A stretch of 64,000 nt of DNA from Ilyonectria destructans. Lineage: Eukaryota > Ascomycota > Sordariomycetes > Hypocreales > Nectriaceae. Where the stretch lies: NCBI GenBank assembly GCA_020740775.1, contig JAHEWK010000035.1, positions 62,001 to 126,000 of the forward strand, written 5' to 3'. The notes beneath the pieces are model-generated. The model was not told where the DNA came from. It ran no database searches and was given only the letters and a program-made list of their open reading frames with translations. Made by a program: the position numbers and the translations under genes. Shown one piece after another: positions 1-10,972 of this stretch. Position 1 is the stretch's first letter. Every line of letters begins with the position of its first letter.

Positions 1-708
1 GCTTCACGAGATGGTAGTATATCCGGGGGTAGCCCAGCGCCGCTCGTCGAATGCGTTCAAGTCCTCCGCTGCCGGCCTCCGTGCAGAGATAGTCTCTTCA
101 GAATGCGTACGACGTGATGTACCGCGGGAGTGGCTTGATGAAGACGCGATCGTGGATCTACACGCCAGATGGACAAGTCGGATTGTTTGCAAGCTACTAC
201 TTTATATACTTTTTTGAATCTTGTTTATAGTATGATTCTAGTATTTCAAGTCATTTAAAATCAATTTGACCATGATCAAGCAGCAGTATTACATAGCTTA
301 CCCTAATAGCAATTTGTTGAACCTTGGTGCTATCTTTCATATACAGGTACCTGCGATCCTAGAATTGGCGTCCGGGCGCCAATTTTACTCAGGCTCCCAG
401 GCGCCAGTATATCAGTCGCCCAGTTGCGGGGGTTGCTGACACATCCAGCCTTGGAACAGAGGCGGGTTGGGGAACTTCATCCTTGACTGACTTGACGTAA
501 GACCGCTCAGGCAAGAAATAATGAGGAGAGCAGAAGAACGGATGGAAGTCATTAAACACAATTAATGTATTATGATGAATAATACTTGCGGACTTGACCA
601 AAACGTGAAAACTAGAAAGGAAAAGCCAAGTGATTCTAACTGCAAGGTTGAACTGCAATCTAGAGGATGTCTAAGAAGTTAGGGGTATGCAGCCGTCATC
701 ACAACAAC
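1..708. other. Window edge, no gene supported
   Basis: Short open frames on both strands over the first 217 bases overlap each other and match no family I recognise; one could be the tail of a gene outside the window. The rest (218-708) is AT-rich intergenic sequence and the 3' flank of the leftward gene that ends at 709. Confidence 0.4.
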
Positions 709-1929
709 CTAAACTCCCCCAAAGGTAGCATACGCGATGCTAGTCGACGACCGAGCACCCGCCTCATAAAACATGTACGTCGTGCCAGCCTCTGTAACAA
801 AGTAAGGGGCAGCAACACGCCCACTGGCCTCAGAGAGCACGACAGCCTCGGTTCCCACATCCCGCAAGGTCTCATCAATGGTTCGGGCGTAGATCTTGCC
901 AGCGCCGCTGTGATAGACGACGTAGAGCTGGCCGTCCCACTCCCAGAGCTTGCCACCCGAGACGTTAACGCCGGGCTCGCTGACAACATAGTCATCAGCG
1001 ACCGTCCAGTCTTCTCCGTTGAAGGACTCGGCGAGTCTGATCTTTCGGATGTTGTTGGGCTCGTTGACCATGTAGAACATTGCCCAGGTATATTCAGAGT
1101 CGCGGTCGGGGTGGCGGAAGACGCGAGCGTAACTCGACTCAGTAGTGGTAACAGGCGCGTCAGAGTTGCTAACCGCAATACCGCCGTAATCGAAGTTGAT
1201 GCCATCTTCTGATGTAGCCCAGCGGGTGACGCTGTTGTCGCCATGGAAGTACGTGTACATCTTTTGCTCTTTCTCGTTCCAGACTGCGTCCGCGCTGGAG
1301 ACATGCCCGGGCCGCGGGCTACCCAGCGCAGGCCAGTCCCTAGAGATGACCGGGTTGCTCTGGTACTCGGTCCATGGCCCGTCGAGATTATCGGAGTACA
1401 CGAATGAGATACCGCCGGGGTTGTCGTGCGGCGCGTAGTATAAGTACCATTTTGCGAGAGCGGCTTCTCTGAAGTGGAGGCCGGCATCGAAGACGCTGGG
1501 GAAGATTAACTCGTTCTTGGGGTTGTACTTGAGATCTGCCTTGTTGAACGCCGGCCCTTCATTCTCGAACGTTGGCAAGACACCCGGCGAGGATGTGGGC
1601 TGAGCAGTTGTCGTGGAACCGGTCGTGGAAGACTCAGTGGTGGTCGAGGCCTGTGATGTGGTGGTGGTCAAGCTGTCGGCCGGGGTCTCAGTCGTGGAGA
1701 CAGTAAGGAAAGTATCCGTCAGGTTTGAGTAGGAGCTAGTCGTCGAGACGGTGACGGATGTCTCAAACACATCAGGATAGACATCCAATGTGGAGGAGGA
1801 GGCAGCCTCGGCTTCAGTCTTGCTGGGTGCAGTGCCAGTAGTCGACCGAGAGGTGGGTCTGCACCGGCCGGCCTGAACCCCGGCGAGGAATGCCAGGGCC
1901 GCCACCAGGCTCTTGGTGTTGGAGATCAT
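709..1929 (-). CDS. Secreted beta-propeller glycoside hydrolase-like protein (GH43/GH32-type fold)
   Basis: A 406-residue single-exon protein. The ATG at 1929 is preferred because it starts directly on a signal peptide: a hydrophobic stretch (LVAALAFLAG) and a likely cut after VQA near residue 20. Residues about 25-125 are a Ser/Thr-rich, probably O-glycosylated linker. The rest has repeated blade-like motifs of five-bladed beta-propeller glycosidases (KWYLYYAPHD, SFVYSDNLDGPWTEY, SADAVWNEKEQKMYTYFHGD, WAMFYMVNE, GGKLWEWDGQLYVVYHSG, GTTYMFYEAG). The fold call is fairly secure; the GH family, substrate and catalytic acids are not, because the clan is divergent. It is probably secreted and acts on a plant or microbial polysaccharide. 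No frame break is seen and its base composition looks like host sequence. A non-catalytic propeller lectin is the main alternative. Confidence 0.75.
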   Translation of the reverse strand: MISNTKSLVAALAFLAGVQAGRCRPTSRSTTGTAPSKTEAEAASSSTLDVYPDVFETSVTVSTTSSYSNLTDTFLTVSTTETPADSLTTTTSQASTTTESSTTGSTTTAQPTSSPGVLPTFENEGPAFNKADLKYNPKNELIFPSVFDAGLHFREAALAKWYLYYAPHDNPGGISFVYSDNLDGPWTEYQSNPVISRDWPALGSPRPGHVSSADAVWNEKEQKMYTYFHGDNSVTRWATSEDGINFDYGGIAVSNSDAPVTTTESSYARVFRHPDRDSEYTWAMFYMVNEPNNIRKIRLAESFNGEDWTVADDYVVSEPGVNVSGGKLWEWDGQLYVVYHSGAGKIYARTIDETLRDVGTEAVVLSEASGRVAAPYFVTEAGTTYMFYEAGARSSTSIAYATFGGV

Positions 1930-2880
1930 TGTGCACAAATGAGTGGAATGCCGTGAGGCTTAATGAGTGACTGGACAAAAGGCCAAAGCCTTGAGAACCA
2001 GATCAACGAAAGTTGGGCAAAGGAGAGGAAACGCGCTGCCCCTTCCAAAACCGTTGGCAAGGCTCCATGTTGATATACTGAGTACAGCCATCTTTTCTCC
2101 TGTTTTGCTTCTAATTTTACCGTTGGTCGTGTTTTCCGTTTGTTGGTTAGGAGCCCGCTGCTCGAGGTTTCGACAGCCTCTGTGGCTACCGAGTTAAATT
2201 CGAGTGTTGATCGTTGGCATGCATTGCCAAGCTGCCCGTGCTACCCAAGCACACCATCGACGTGGCCCACCCACACGCAAACCTTGCTACTTGACAAAAG
2301 CAGTACGTCCATGCGCTCCCAAGTAGCTTGGCTTCAGCGGTGCCTGTCAAAGCGGACGTCGAAGGCGTGTGCTTGTGCAGACTAAGCGTATCAGATTTGC
2401 TGAGTATGAGCCCATCTCGCGGTTGAGATTGGAGGGCAATGTATGTCCCTGGCAAACGTCATTATGTCATTGGCACCGCATTGATCCTTCATGTAGGTGA
2501 TGAGGAGAGGAAGTTGACTACGGGAGTTACACGGTATTGTTGAGTCCAAGCGGATATCAGCTCAGGGGAAATTACGGGGTGGGGAAGATCTTTCTGTTGG
2601 TGGGGATCCGACGGTAGGATTTCACCCGACGTCCCGATTTACACCTAAATTATAAGGCAACAGCCGACATCACAGATCGAGGTGCCGACAGCAGCTTCCC
2701 CCCTTTTCCTAGCTCATTACCTAGATCAATCAAGACACATTATTCGGCGATGTCTTTACCTGAAATGCTTCACATTGGCAGCTGCATCCACGAAGCAGAA
2801 ACACCCCTTCCTGGCAGAGTTGCTATCGATTGGTCCGTCAGCGGTCAGAGTGTGGATTTCATTCGGACTGGTGCTACGCT
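1930..2880. other. Intergenic: promoter side of the glycosidase-like gene
   Basis: No coding sequence is supported. The first few hundred bases must hold the promoter of the leftward gene starting at 1929, but I see no clear TATA element. Sequence recognisable as LINE begins near 2885. Confidence 0.4.
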
Positions 2881-2884
2881 GAGC

Positions 2885-4543
2885 GTTGAGCGGCTCAACG
2901 GCTCCAGCTTGTAGAGGATGAAGGACCTGGTGCCTGAGGGCCAGAGACGCTAGTCTCTTTACTACCAGTCGCTCAAGCCCTTTGCCAAGGCACGATAGAA
3001 GAGATATCGGTCTCCAAGCTCGGGCGGATGTGAGATTTCTCTTTCCGAGCTTTGCAATCATTACTACCTCAGCACCCTTGAAGATAAGGGGATGGTGGCC
3101 TATTTCGAGGCATCGTTGGAAAATCCGGCGAAGGGGTTCACAGATGCTATTCCAGCAGGCCTTGAGTAGGCTGACTGTTATATTGTCGACACCAGGTGCA
3201 GTATTTCCTGTCCCAATAGTAGCTGCTTGAGCCTCTTCCAGCGAGACCTCTGTTGGAAAGGGGATTTGGCTGGCTGAGCTAGGGGCCTCGTTCCAGGCGT
3301 CTTGGATGTCATCAGCGGAGTCTCGTCTCTCGAGGGTAGCTTGTCGCAGGGCGTTGGCTTTCTCTTCCTGTGTTGTATAGACCTGCCCGTCTATCTTCAG
3401 TGGCGGCGGCTGGAAGGGTCCGGGAGACCGAGGCCATCGCGTGATCTTGAAGATATCGCTTTGGCCCTCTGCATTGTCTACCAATCGTCTCCAATAGTCC
3501 CTCTTTGCCTTCCGGACTGTTCGTTGGAAGTCCTTCCGGGCCTCCTTCAGCCAGCGGTCACCTGGGCGCGTTGCGCATCTCTTTGCTGCTCTGTAGAGCG
3601 TGTGTTGTTGATAGCACTCTTCTGTCCACCAAGGGGCTCTGGGGGCTCTAGGGGCTAGCCTCTTAGCCGGCTGACTGATAGTTGTAGTAGCAGTCTGTAG
3701 AAGGTTGACTAAGGCAGCAGCTAGGATATCCAGCTGGTCAGGTGTGTCAGCTAGGGTAGGAAGGCTGCTGACTCCTTGTTCGACTAGATTGGCAAACCTC
3801 TGCAGGTTGTGTTCTCCTGTTATCCTGATCTTTTTAGGGCTTGGTAGTCGAGCAAGCCGAGTTGTTGGAAGGGCAATGCTAATAGTAGAGTGATCTGAGC
3901 TGGTTGAGAGATGGTCTTCAATAGTAGCTTCCGCTAGCTGAATATTTGAGAGAGCTAGGTCGATTGTATTGCCACGGCTGTTCGTAGGGATATCAGGGGG
4001 GCTAGCTAATTGCAAGTCATGCTGTTGAGCCCATCTTGCTATTAGATGCCCCTTGCCTTTGCTTCGGCCGGCCTGCCAGGTTGGATGTGAGGCATTAAAG
4101 TCACCAGCTATTAAGGAGCTAGCTGGAGGGGTCCAGTTTAGAAGGAGATCGAGAGCTCTGTCGTAAGACGGCCGTCGATAGATATTGACGATCGTTATCC
4201 CTTCAACTTGGAGCCAGAGGATGTCTCGGGTGCTCGCTATAGCTAGTTGATTGGTAGCTAAGTTGGTGCGTTTTGAGACATAGGATATAACCCTAGGTCG
4301 GGTCTTCTTGCCAGTCCAGGAGGTGACTGGTGAATAGGTATTAAAGGCTGGGTGTGTTTTTGTTAGACAGCGGCTTTCCTTAACAGCAGTCCAGGGCTCT
4401 TGAAGGAGGACTAGGTCAAGGCCATTGCTATCTGCAAGGGCTAGTGCGGTGTCATGGGCAGCAGCCCCTCTTCCGACATTGGCTTGGAAGATCCGCAGGG
4501 GGGAGCTGTGGCTCCCTGCTCGGCCGGGCCGGGCTTGTTGCAT
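2885..4543 (-). pseudogene. LINE ORF2: endonuclease plus truncated reverse transcriptase
   Basis: The frame opens with ATG at 4543. The APE-type endonuclease is complete by motif: IFQANVGRG, LLQEPW, IAGDFNASHPTW and the terminal SDHSTIS. It supplies the nick that primes reverse transcription. A basic linker follows, then the start of the reverse transcriptase (NTAPGVDNITVSLLK, ARAWRPISLLSCLGKGLE). After about LHPLQAG the sequence no longer looks like LINE, although the frame stays open to 2756. The palm aspartates, RNase H and C-terminal zinc finger are absent, so it cannot retrotranspose itself. The start codon overlaps the ORF1 stop as TAATG (bases 4545-4541), an arrangement used for translational coupling in some LINEs. 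Confidence 0.85.
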
Positions 4544-5986
4544 TAAGAGGTGATATGGATAGCTGTCGAGCCCTCTAGCCGTCTCTTCTTGAGTGACTGG
4601 AGCGATAGGGCAGGGATTACTTCCCCAGTCCTTCTAGCTAGAACAGCTAGCGTTGGGGACAAGGGGATAGTGAGAGAGCGCGTCGAGGGACTAGGTGTTG
4701 TACGGGCTTGAGAGTCTTGGCGGGCTTGATTGCGTTGGTTATTCAATCGCAGCTTCTGATATTCCTTCCTAGTTATCCTAACCAGGCGGCCGTGTTCCCG
4801 TTTGGGTCGAGCAAGGCATTTTGGGTCGTCTGCCGTATGAGGGGCTAGGCAGTTGGCACACTGTTGGTCGTGGTCGCAGGCTGTGTCGCTATGGGCAGCT
4901 TGTCCGCAGAGCCGGCATCGGGCTGTTCGAGTACAGTACCTACCTCCGAGGATGGTATCCCCAGCAGTTATCGCATTGCGTGGGCGGGTTCTTCTTGGTA
5001 ACAAGCTGCGCCGGTTGGCTAATGCCAAAGAGTGTGAATCGGGTTCTGAGGGGTCTGAGGAAAGAGATCAGGACTGTAATAAGATGGTCCTCTGGTTGCG
5101 TGTGCTGTGATAAGCGCCAGCTGGTTGGTTCGTAGCCTGTTTGGATCTTGGCTTCGTCTTCGATGAGGGCTTCTAGCTCAATTGGCTGCCCTAGGTGGTC
5201 TTGAATGGTCCGAGGGCAGCCTTTCACTACATAGGTGTGCCATTTCTGAGAGATCTCTATCTTCTCGGCTCCAAGTAGGGCGGTCAATTGGGGCTCAGCT
5301 TCCAGTATCTTTACATGGGTTATAAGGTCAGCAGGGCGGACAGCCCAGCCAGTCTTAACTAGCCAAGCTTGTGGGACTGTCTTGGCAGGGAGGTCTAGGG
5401 CTTGTGCAATCATGAGCCTGATAGTCATAGGGGACTTCGTCCAGGCAGGGGAGCATTCATCTAGTCGTATATAGATGCGTAGGTCTTCGGTTTGGCGGGT
5501 TGCTGGCTGTTGGGGCTGGGGTAGGGGTCTATTTGAGCCGTCGGTCTCTCGAGCTCGGCGGGGTCTTTGAGTCTGCTGCTGGGCTGGCTGCTTGAGTCCG
5601 GCAGCAAGCTTGCTGGCGTAGGTCGTTGAGTCCTGATAGGGAGACCCAGATAGAGCATTAGACCAGAGAGAGATACAGGTATCCTTCATTTCCTTCATAA
5701 ATTGCTGTGTGTGGGCAGAAGTGAATTCTTTCGCTGCATCATCTAGCTTAGCGCACACCGCCTTAAAGGCCTTGATTTTATCTTCAAGAATTGAGCGGCT
5801 TTGCTCAGCGATCTTGATAGCTGCGTCTGCGCTTGCTATTGCTGCATCTTGCCTAGCGAAGATTGAGGAGTCTAGATCGGTGGCAACTATATTCGGGCTT
5901 ATTGGGGGTTGCTGGATCCTTGTTGGGTTTGGTTGAGGGGCGCTTCCCACCGCCCTTATCGGGGTCCTTGGCTTGGCAGCATACAC
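4543..5986 (-). pseudogene. LINE ORF1: gag-like RNA-binding protein, frameshifted
   Basis: Two overlapping minus-strand frames make up one gag-like protein. The upstream frame (5986-4940) has a Pro/Gln-rich N-terminus, a helical stretch rich in Ala and charged residues (about residues 38-100) and a folded middle region. It ends just after the first zinc-knuckle half, CDNCWGYH. The downstream frame (5028-4543) continues with further knuckles (CRLCGQAAHSDTAC, CANCLAPHTADDPKC) and a basic tail. The change of frame inside the knuckle region points to a one-base indel near 4950-5020. The upstream frame lacks a convincing ATG: the track start is GTG with a stop just before it. The product would coat LINE RNA. 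Confidence 0.75.
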
Positions 5987-6010
5987 GGTAGCCCCTATCT
6001 AGCGTGTATA

Positions 6011-6655
6011 GGGTAGACTGCCCCGCGTAACATGCTCCCAAACGAAATTGTTGAGATCCAATAAACACGCCAGTCTCTACGTGAAAGTAACATTCATAAA
6101 GTTAAAGTATAATCACTGAATCTCCCTTGCTGAAAGCTTTCTTCTGGTATCAATTCCATCATGGTTAGAGATATGTTTCCAAGCTGTCGTTTCGTAGTCC
6201 AGAATGCTGTGTGCATGACTGTGAACATCGACCACCATTGCATGATGAATGCGGGGTGACAGGTCGCCGGTACCTACGCACAAGTCAAAATATATCCCTG
6301 GACGCATGTACTTGCGACTTTACAGATGCCCCGCAGGCCTTCACGTGGAGGCTCAACTTCCAACGCCCCACCGTTCAGCCTTACGTGGAGAAGCTGAATG
6401 ACGAGCTCTAGAATCAATTCTAATCAGACGCCAGACTGGCGCGAGAAGAGCGCAAAGCTGGCGCGGGTGGGAGAGGCGAGAAGAGGTTTGTCGCGTTTGG
6501 CCCAAGATGATGCCCCTCAGCGGCCGATCATTGGCCAGCGGGCCGTACGAAGAGCCAAACTGGGAAGTTGAAGGTGGGGTCAAAGTTACGGCGCCTGGGT
6601 CTTACATGACCCTCGGACACTGGAACCGGTTGGAACCGGTTGGATCCAAACCCAA
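6011..6655. other. Gene-free spacer between LINE and piggyBac remnant
   Basis: Only short unsupported frames. A small repeat, GGAACCGGTT twice in tandem, lies near 6620-6645. Nothing else is recognised. Confidence 0.35.
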
Positions 6656-8210
6656 TCAACTGGGCCTCGGAATTGGCTGGTTGCCAAGCACGGCGAGCTC
6701 GATCTCAGTTGAGTTGGACCCACAGTTGGATGATCCAACGGCTCCAACGATTGGAAGCAGTTGGTTGATTACGCACTCTGCAATCATTGTTGACGGCTTC
6801 TTCCTCCAGCGCTCACATTTCTCATCGCCTTTAAACACAGTTGATAGGAATAACACAAGGGCATTGTCTTTCCACGCGATTTGGTTCACCTGTAGCAGAA
6901 GAAGACAAGTTAGTAAGAGAAACACAGCCAAAAGTGTCAAGGGCTCCCACCTGGTTATCAGGGGTTGGTATGACCCTGATCTCATTGAATTTAAACCCTG
7001 ATTTCCCTGATATATCCTTCTTCTTATAGTCAGCGAGCTCCTTGAAGATGCCGCAGTTAGTGCGGGCTGTGCCTGTAGCACCGTGGCCGTGCTGACGAAG
7101 AGAGAGGAAGAGGCCCGGGGACGAGAAGAGGTTTTCCACAAAGACGTGATATGTCGACTTCGGCAGTAGGGTTATAAGGGCAATAACGACGCCCTGAGTC
7201 GAATTCAACGCGATGACTTTGTCCCCATCGTCTGTGAGGACGTGGATAACTCCTTCGACCTTATTGACCTCACCAGCTTCCCGCTCTCGGCTGGCTTTTC
7301 TTCTTCTTCTTCCTCGGCCGCCTCTCCCTCTGCCTCTGCCGCCTTTGCCTCCTCGAGCTGCTGTTCTTCTTCTCTTAGAGCGTTCAACGCCAACGGGACC
7401 GTAGTCTGAACCGGGTTGGTGCCAAATCCATCGCAAAAAGATACCAAGTTGAGCCACAACCCACACCTTGAACCCTGTGTCAGTAGGCTTGCCGGGTATA
7501 TATGTGACTTGTGAGTTCCTCCCTGTATAACGGATCATGCCCTCATCTACAGCGAGATGAGACCCAGGCTCAAAGAGCTCTGTGGAGGCGTATTGTATAT
7601 GCTCAGACCACGGTTGTGCACATTGGAAGACCGCAGGGAAGCTCTCGTCATCATCAAATTTGGTATAGTCAAAGGGGCGAAGGTGACGATGAAGGAGTTG
7701 AAACCGGTTGTATGGCATGAACTTGATGATTGAATGTTCAGGACATTGATCCCCTGGCTTAGGGGTCTTCCAATGGTCTTCAACCTCAATTTCCTTGTGG
7801 ATTCCTATATAAATTAGGATTCCAAGCCAGATATATACTTCTGCTGCAGAGGTCGGGGTCCAGGCTTGGAGCCGTGACCCTTGTTTCAACTCGTGGCCCC
7901 AGCTATCAATAACGCCCCTTTCCAGCAAGCTGTTGACCCAGCTGTTGGTATATTCAACCCAGCTGTTAACTAGAGAAAGAGGTACAAAGTGTTGGAAGAG
8001 AGATAGCGGCTCTTGGAGCAGTTGGTTGACCTTAAGTTCGCGCCTTTCCACATGAAAAGGTTGGAAATTGAATCCTCAGTCTTCAGCCGGAGGAAAGTCG
8101 TGCCGCCGGGTGCTATCACACTCATGCTCCCGGCGGCTGTTATCTTCTCTGATGAAGCTGTGGTCGTCATACGCATTGAGGGTATCGGCAGGGATTGATT
8201 GAGAACTCAT
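6656..8210 (-). pseudogene. piggyBac-type transposase (DDE_Tnp_1_7), inactivated
   Basis: The start is taken at ATG 8210, because its frame runs into the main body after a single TGA at 8078-8076 (codon 45). The body shows the fungal piggyBac signature LAVDEGMIRYTGR with the first catalytic Asp, then a low-complexity Arg/Gly-rich insertion, then YHVFVENLFSS where the family has FVDN, so the second catalytic Asp is Glu. A 61-bp intron (6950-6890) with donor GTGGGA, branch site TACTAAC and acceptor CTACAG joins to VNQIAWKDNALVLFLST. Homology stops soon after RKKPS, so the part carrying the third Asp is lost and the frame then runs through unrelated sequence. Three independent defects (nonsense codon, Asp-to-Glu change, 3' truncation) make it dead. 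A MITE lies about 40 bp upstream of the ATG. Confidence 0.85.
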
Positions 8211-8256
8211 TGATAACTTCAAAATGATTTATGGTGTTTTAGGTGGAAATGATTAA

Positions 8257-8804
8257 GAGTAGTGCTATTCGGGCTGTATGATAGGTATTGCTATCCGGGC
8301 TGTGTTAAAATATCCGCTTGCCTAAAGAGGAAATCTATCACATGACCTGACAGGTCTAGCCGTATCGGGAAAAGCCTGTGCCCACGTGACCATCCTCGCT
8401 TACAACTCTCTGGCATACCGGGGAGCAATTTCTGTCAATTCAGACCTTGCAACATCACCCTCTTCCTTGCAATCGAAGGTATCGCGATAGCTTCAATTGC
8501 GCAGTCGCGGCTGCGATGTCCTCAATTGCACGTCGCGATACCTTCAATTGGCGCGCCAAGCAGCCGGAGAATTAGTCGGACCGACGGAAATGCATTTTTT
8601 TCAACGATTTGGCCGTAGCCGGGCTCGCGGGCTGTTGTAATGTGTAGATTTCAATTGAACTGCTTGATATTATTCGCATCCTCCTGCTGACACTATAATT
8701 TTGGTGTAATGGGGAGCATTAGCTGAATGCAGTTGAGAAATTACGTAGTCATGTGATTAATACAGCCCGGATAGCAATATCATACAGCCCGAATAGCACT
8801 ACTC
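8257..8804. mobile_element. 548-bp MITE with double-motif TIRs and 8-bp target duplication
   Basis: The ends are perfect inverted repeats over 26 bp (outer part GAGTAGTGCTATTCGGGCTG). The inverted similarity then continues through a second copy of the same core (GCTATCCGGGCTGT) for about 46 bp in total, so each end carries the core GCTATYCGGGCTGT twice. The element is bracketed by an exact 8-bp direct repeat ATGATTAA (8249-8256 and 8805-8812), the duplication length made by hAT transposases. It has no coding capacity. An internal 13-bp inverted repeat (8475-8487 with 8533-8545, core TATCGCGA) could form a hairpin. It sits in the 5' flank of the piggyBac copy. Confidence 0.85.
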
Positions 8805-9088
8805 ATGATTAATGACGCATCTTCGGTTCCCCGCATGTACTGCTCATGTGACAGGGGTAGTATGGGGCGAGTTACCTACTGGAGCCTCCTGACAGTCGAA
8901 GGGATAGAGCTTGCTCTAAAAACCTCAAGTAGCAAGCAGGACACAGAAGACACACATAACAAGATGAATAACGCACAATTCACCCCAATATCTGACAGAA
9001 AGGACTACTAGGGGGGTCTTGTTATTTCACTTCAGCTTAACCCCCTATTTATTTCTTATAAAGAGGTTATTAATGAGTAAAAAAGTTA

Positions 9089-10961
9089 ACGTGCATGATA
9101 AGCGAGTGAGGCAGACAAGCGAGTGAGGCATAAAACCTCAATCTACCCACTACCCACCTTTAACCGCATTTTTCTCTACACATAATTATGTCAACCCCAG
9201 AAAATGAAAGACGGTTAGTCTTAGCTGTTGAGGCTATTAAAAGAGACCAAAATCTAAGCGCCCGAGCCGCTTCAAAGATCTACAATGTCAGTCACGTAAC
9301 ACTAGACCGCCGGCTTAAGGGCACGACTTCCCGATGCGATAGCATGCCCAATTCGCGAAAACTCACGCAATTGGAGGAATCAACGATTGTTGAGTATATT
9401 CTCGACCTAGATTCGCGATCGTTTCCTCCCCGGCTTTGCGATGTGGAAGATATGGCCTATCGACTGCTTGCCGACCGCGACGCGCTTCCAGTCGGCAAGC
9501 GCTAGGCTTCAAACTTTGTCAAGCGACAACCAGAGCTCAAGACGCGTTTTACGCGTAGATATGACTATCAGAGGGCCCAATGCGAAGATCCAAATATTAT
9601 TTGGGGCTGGTTTCAGCTTGTACGAAATACAATCGCGAAATACGGTATCTAGGAGTCAGACATCTATAACTTTGATGAGACTGGGCTTATGATGGGCATT
9701 ATCTCAACCGGAATGGTCGTTATAAGCGCCGAACGATGTGGAAGACTAAAAATAGCCCAGCCAGGAGATAGGGAATGGGTTACAGTAATCCAAGGCGTTA
9801 ATTCGCAAGGGTGGGCGATCCCGCCGTTCATCATTGTTGCGGGCCAATATCACCTAGCGGCCTGGTATGATGAAAGGATCTTGCCTTAAGACTGGGTCAT
9901 CGCAACCTCTGATAACGGCTAGACAACAAATAAGAGAGGCCTAGAATGAATCCAGCACTTCGACAAGTATTCAAAGGCGCGTTCTTCCGGCTCTTATTGC
10001 CTTCTTGTGTTGGATGGGTATGAAAGCCACCATTCGATCGAATTCGAGCTATTCTGCAAGGAGAATAAGATCATTACTCTCTGTATGCCGCCACATTCAT
10101 CCCATATCCTCTAGCCACTTGATGTTAGCTGCTTTGGGCCGCTTAAGCAGGCCTATAGTCGACAAATTGAGGATATGGTAAAGACCCGAATTACCCATAT
10201 TACTAAGGTTGACTTCTTTCCTGCATTTCAAGCTGCATTTCAAGCTGCATTTTAAAGCGCAATATCAGAAAAGAACATCCAGGGAGGTTTTCGAGGCTCA
10301 GGAATTGTGCCCTATGATCCAGAAAGTGTACTTTCTCGGTTGGATGTCAAGTTGCGGACTCCATCGCCTGCAGATGGGGATTCTGAACTGCCTGTCATCT
10401 TGGTTCCAAGGACCCCAAACAACCCAATTGAAGCTACTTCACAAACTGATTTTATCAAAAGCCGAATCAACCGTCATCAGGGAAGCTCTCCGACATCGAT
10501 TTTAGCTGCTATAGACCAATTTGCGAAGGGGGCGTGAGGAATAATGCACCAGATGGCATTATTGAAGGCAGAGGTCAACGAGCTTCGGGAGGCAAATGCG
10601 ACCCTTAGCCGGCGGCGCAGGGCGAAAAAAACACGTCTCCGGCTTTCAGGGAGCATGACAGTAGCTGAGGGGCAGGAGCTACAAGATCAGAGGAAAATCG
10701 CTGATCAGATACAGCAGGAAACGCAGCAAAGTAGTGGTCGGAAGAGGCGGACGGAGACGAGGGAACGGCGATGTGGAAGATGCAGGCAACCCGGGCATAA
10801 CGCGCGTACTTGTGAAATTGATATAAATGCGTCTAAGGAAGAGGATACTGATTGATTTTAATTGATTTTAGGTATTGTGTTTGGTTTATCTTAATATTAA
10901 TCGTGAAGGTATGGTTTTGTGCCTCACTTGCTTGTCTGCCTCACTCGCTTATTATGCACGT
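9089..10961 (+). mobile_element. Degenerate Fot1/pogo-type transposon with TA duplication
   Basis: Terminal inverted repeats of about 50 bp with few mismatches begin ACGTGCATRATAAGCGAG on each side and are bracketed by TA (9087-9088 and 10962-10963). Each repeat contains two direct copies of AAGCGAGTGAGGCA, a likely double transposase-binding site. One transposase pseudogene lies inside. Confidence 0.9.
9188..10855 (+). pseudogene. Fot1/pogo transposase with C-terminal zinc knuckle, broken
   Basis: The N-terminus (ATG 9188) is a psq-type helix-turn-helix (ARAASKIYNVSHVTLDRRLKG). Frames then shift near 9490-9560, and the DDE core survives in pieces: FDETGL (first Asp), PQ-free GDREWVTVIQGVNSQGW, VLDGYESHHS (second Asp) and PLDVSCFGPLKQAY (third Asp). 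Several stops interrupt it (TAA near 9887, TAGs near 9920, 9945 and 10114). The C-terminal part near 10310-10855 ends with CGRCRQPGHNARTC, an exact CX2CX4HX4C zinc knuckle of the type found in gag proteins and in some fungal pogo transposases. It could not make an active enzyme. Confidence 0.85.
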
Positions 10962-10972
10962 TATATAGAAAG

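Larger units (their letters stand above)
2885..6010 (-). mobile_element. Tad-like LINE (non-LTR retrotransposon), lacking both ends
   Basis: Minus-strand element with a gag-like ORF1 (zinc knuckles) followed by ORF2 (AP-endonuclease then reverse transcriptase). The homology stops inside the reverse transcriptase near 2885, so the palm catalytic motifs and everything 3' are missing. The 5' side of ORF1 is also unresolved near 6000. Loss of the 3' half is unusual for a LINE, which normally truncates at the 5' end during target-primed reverse transcription, so a later deletion or rearrangement is likely. I see no target-site duplication or 3' tail. Confidence 0.85.

Noticed and set aside
699..1487. 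Long minus-strand frame (262 codons) inside the glycosidase-like gene
   Set aside because: Out of frame with the well-supported protein, low-complexity Ser/Thr/Arg composition and no motif; a shadow frame.
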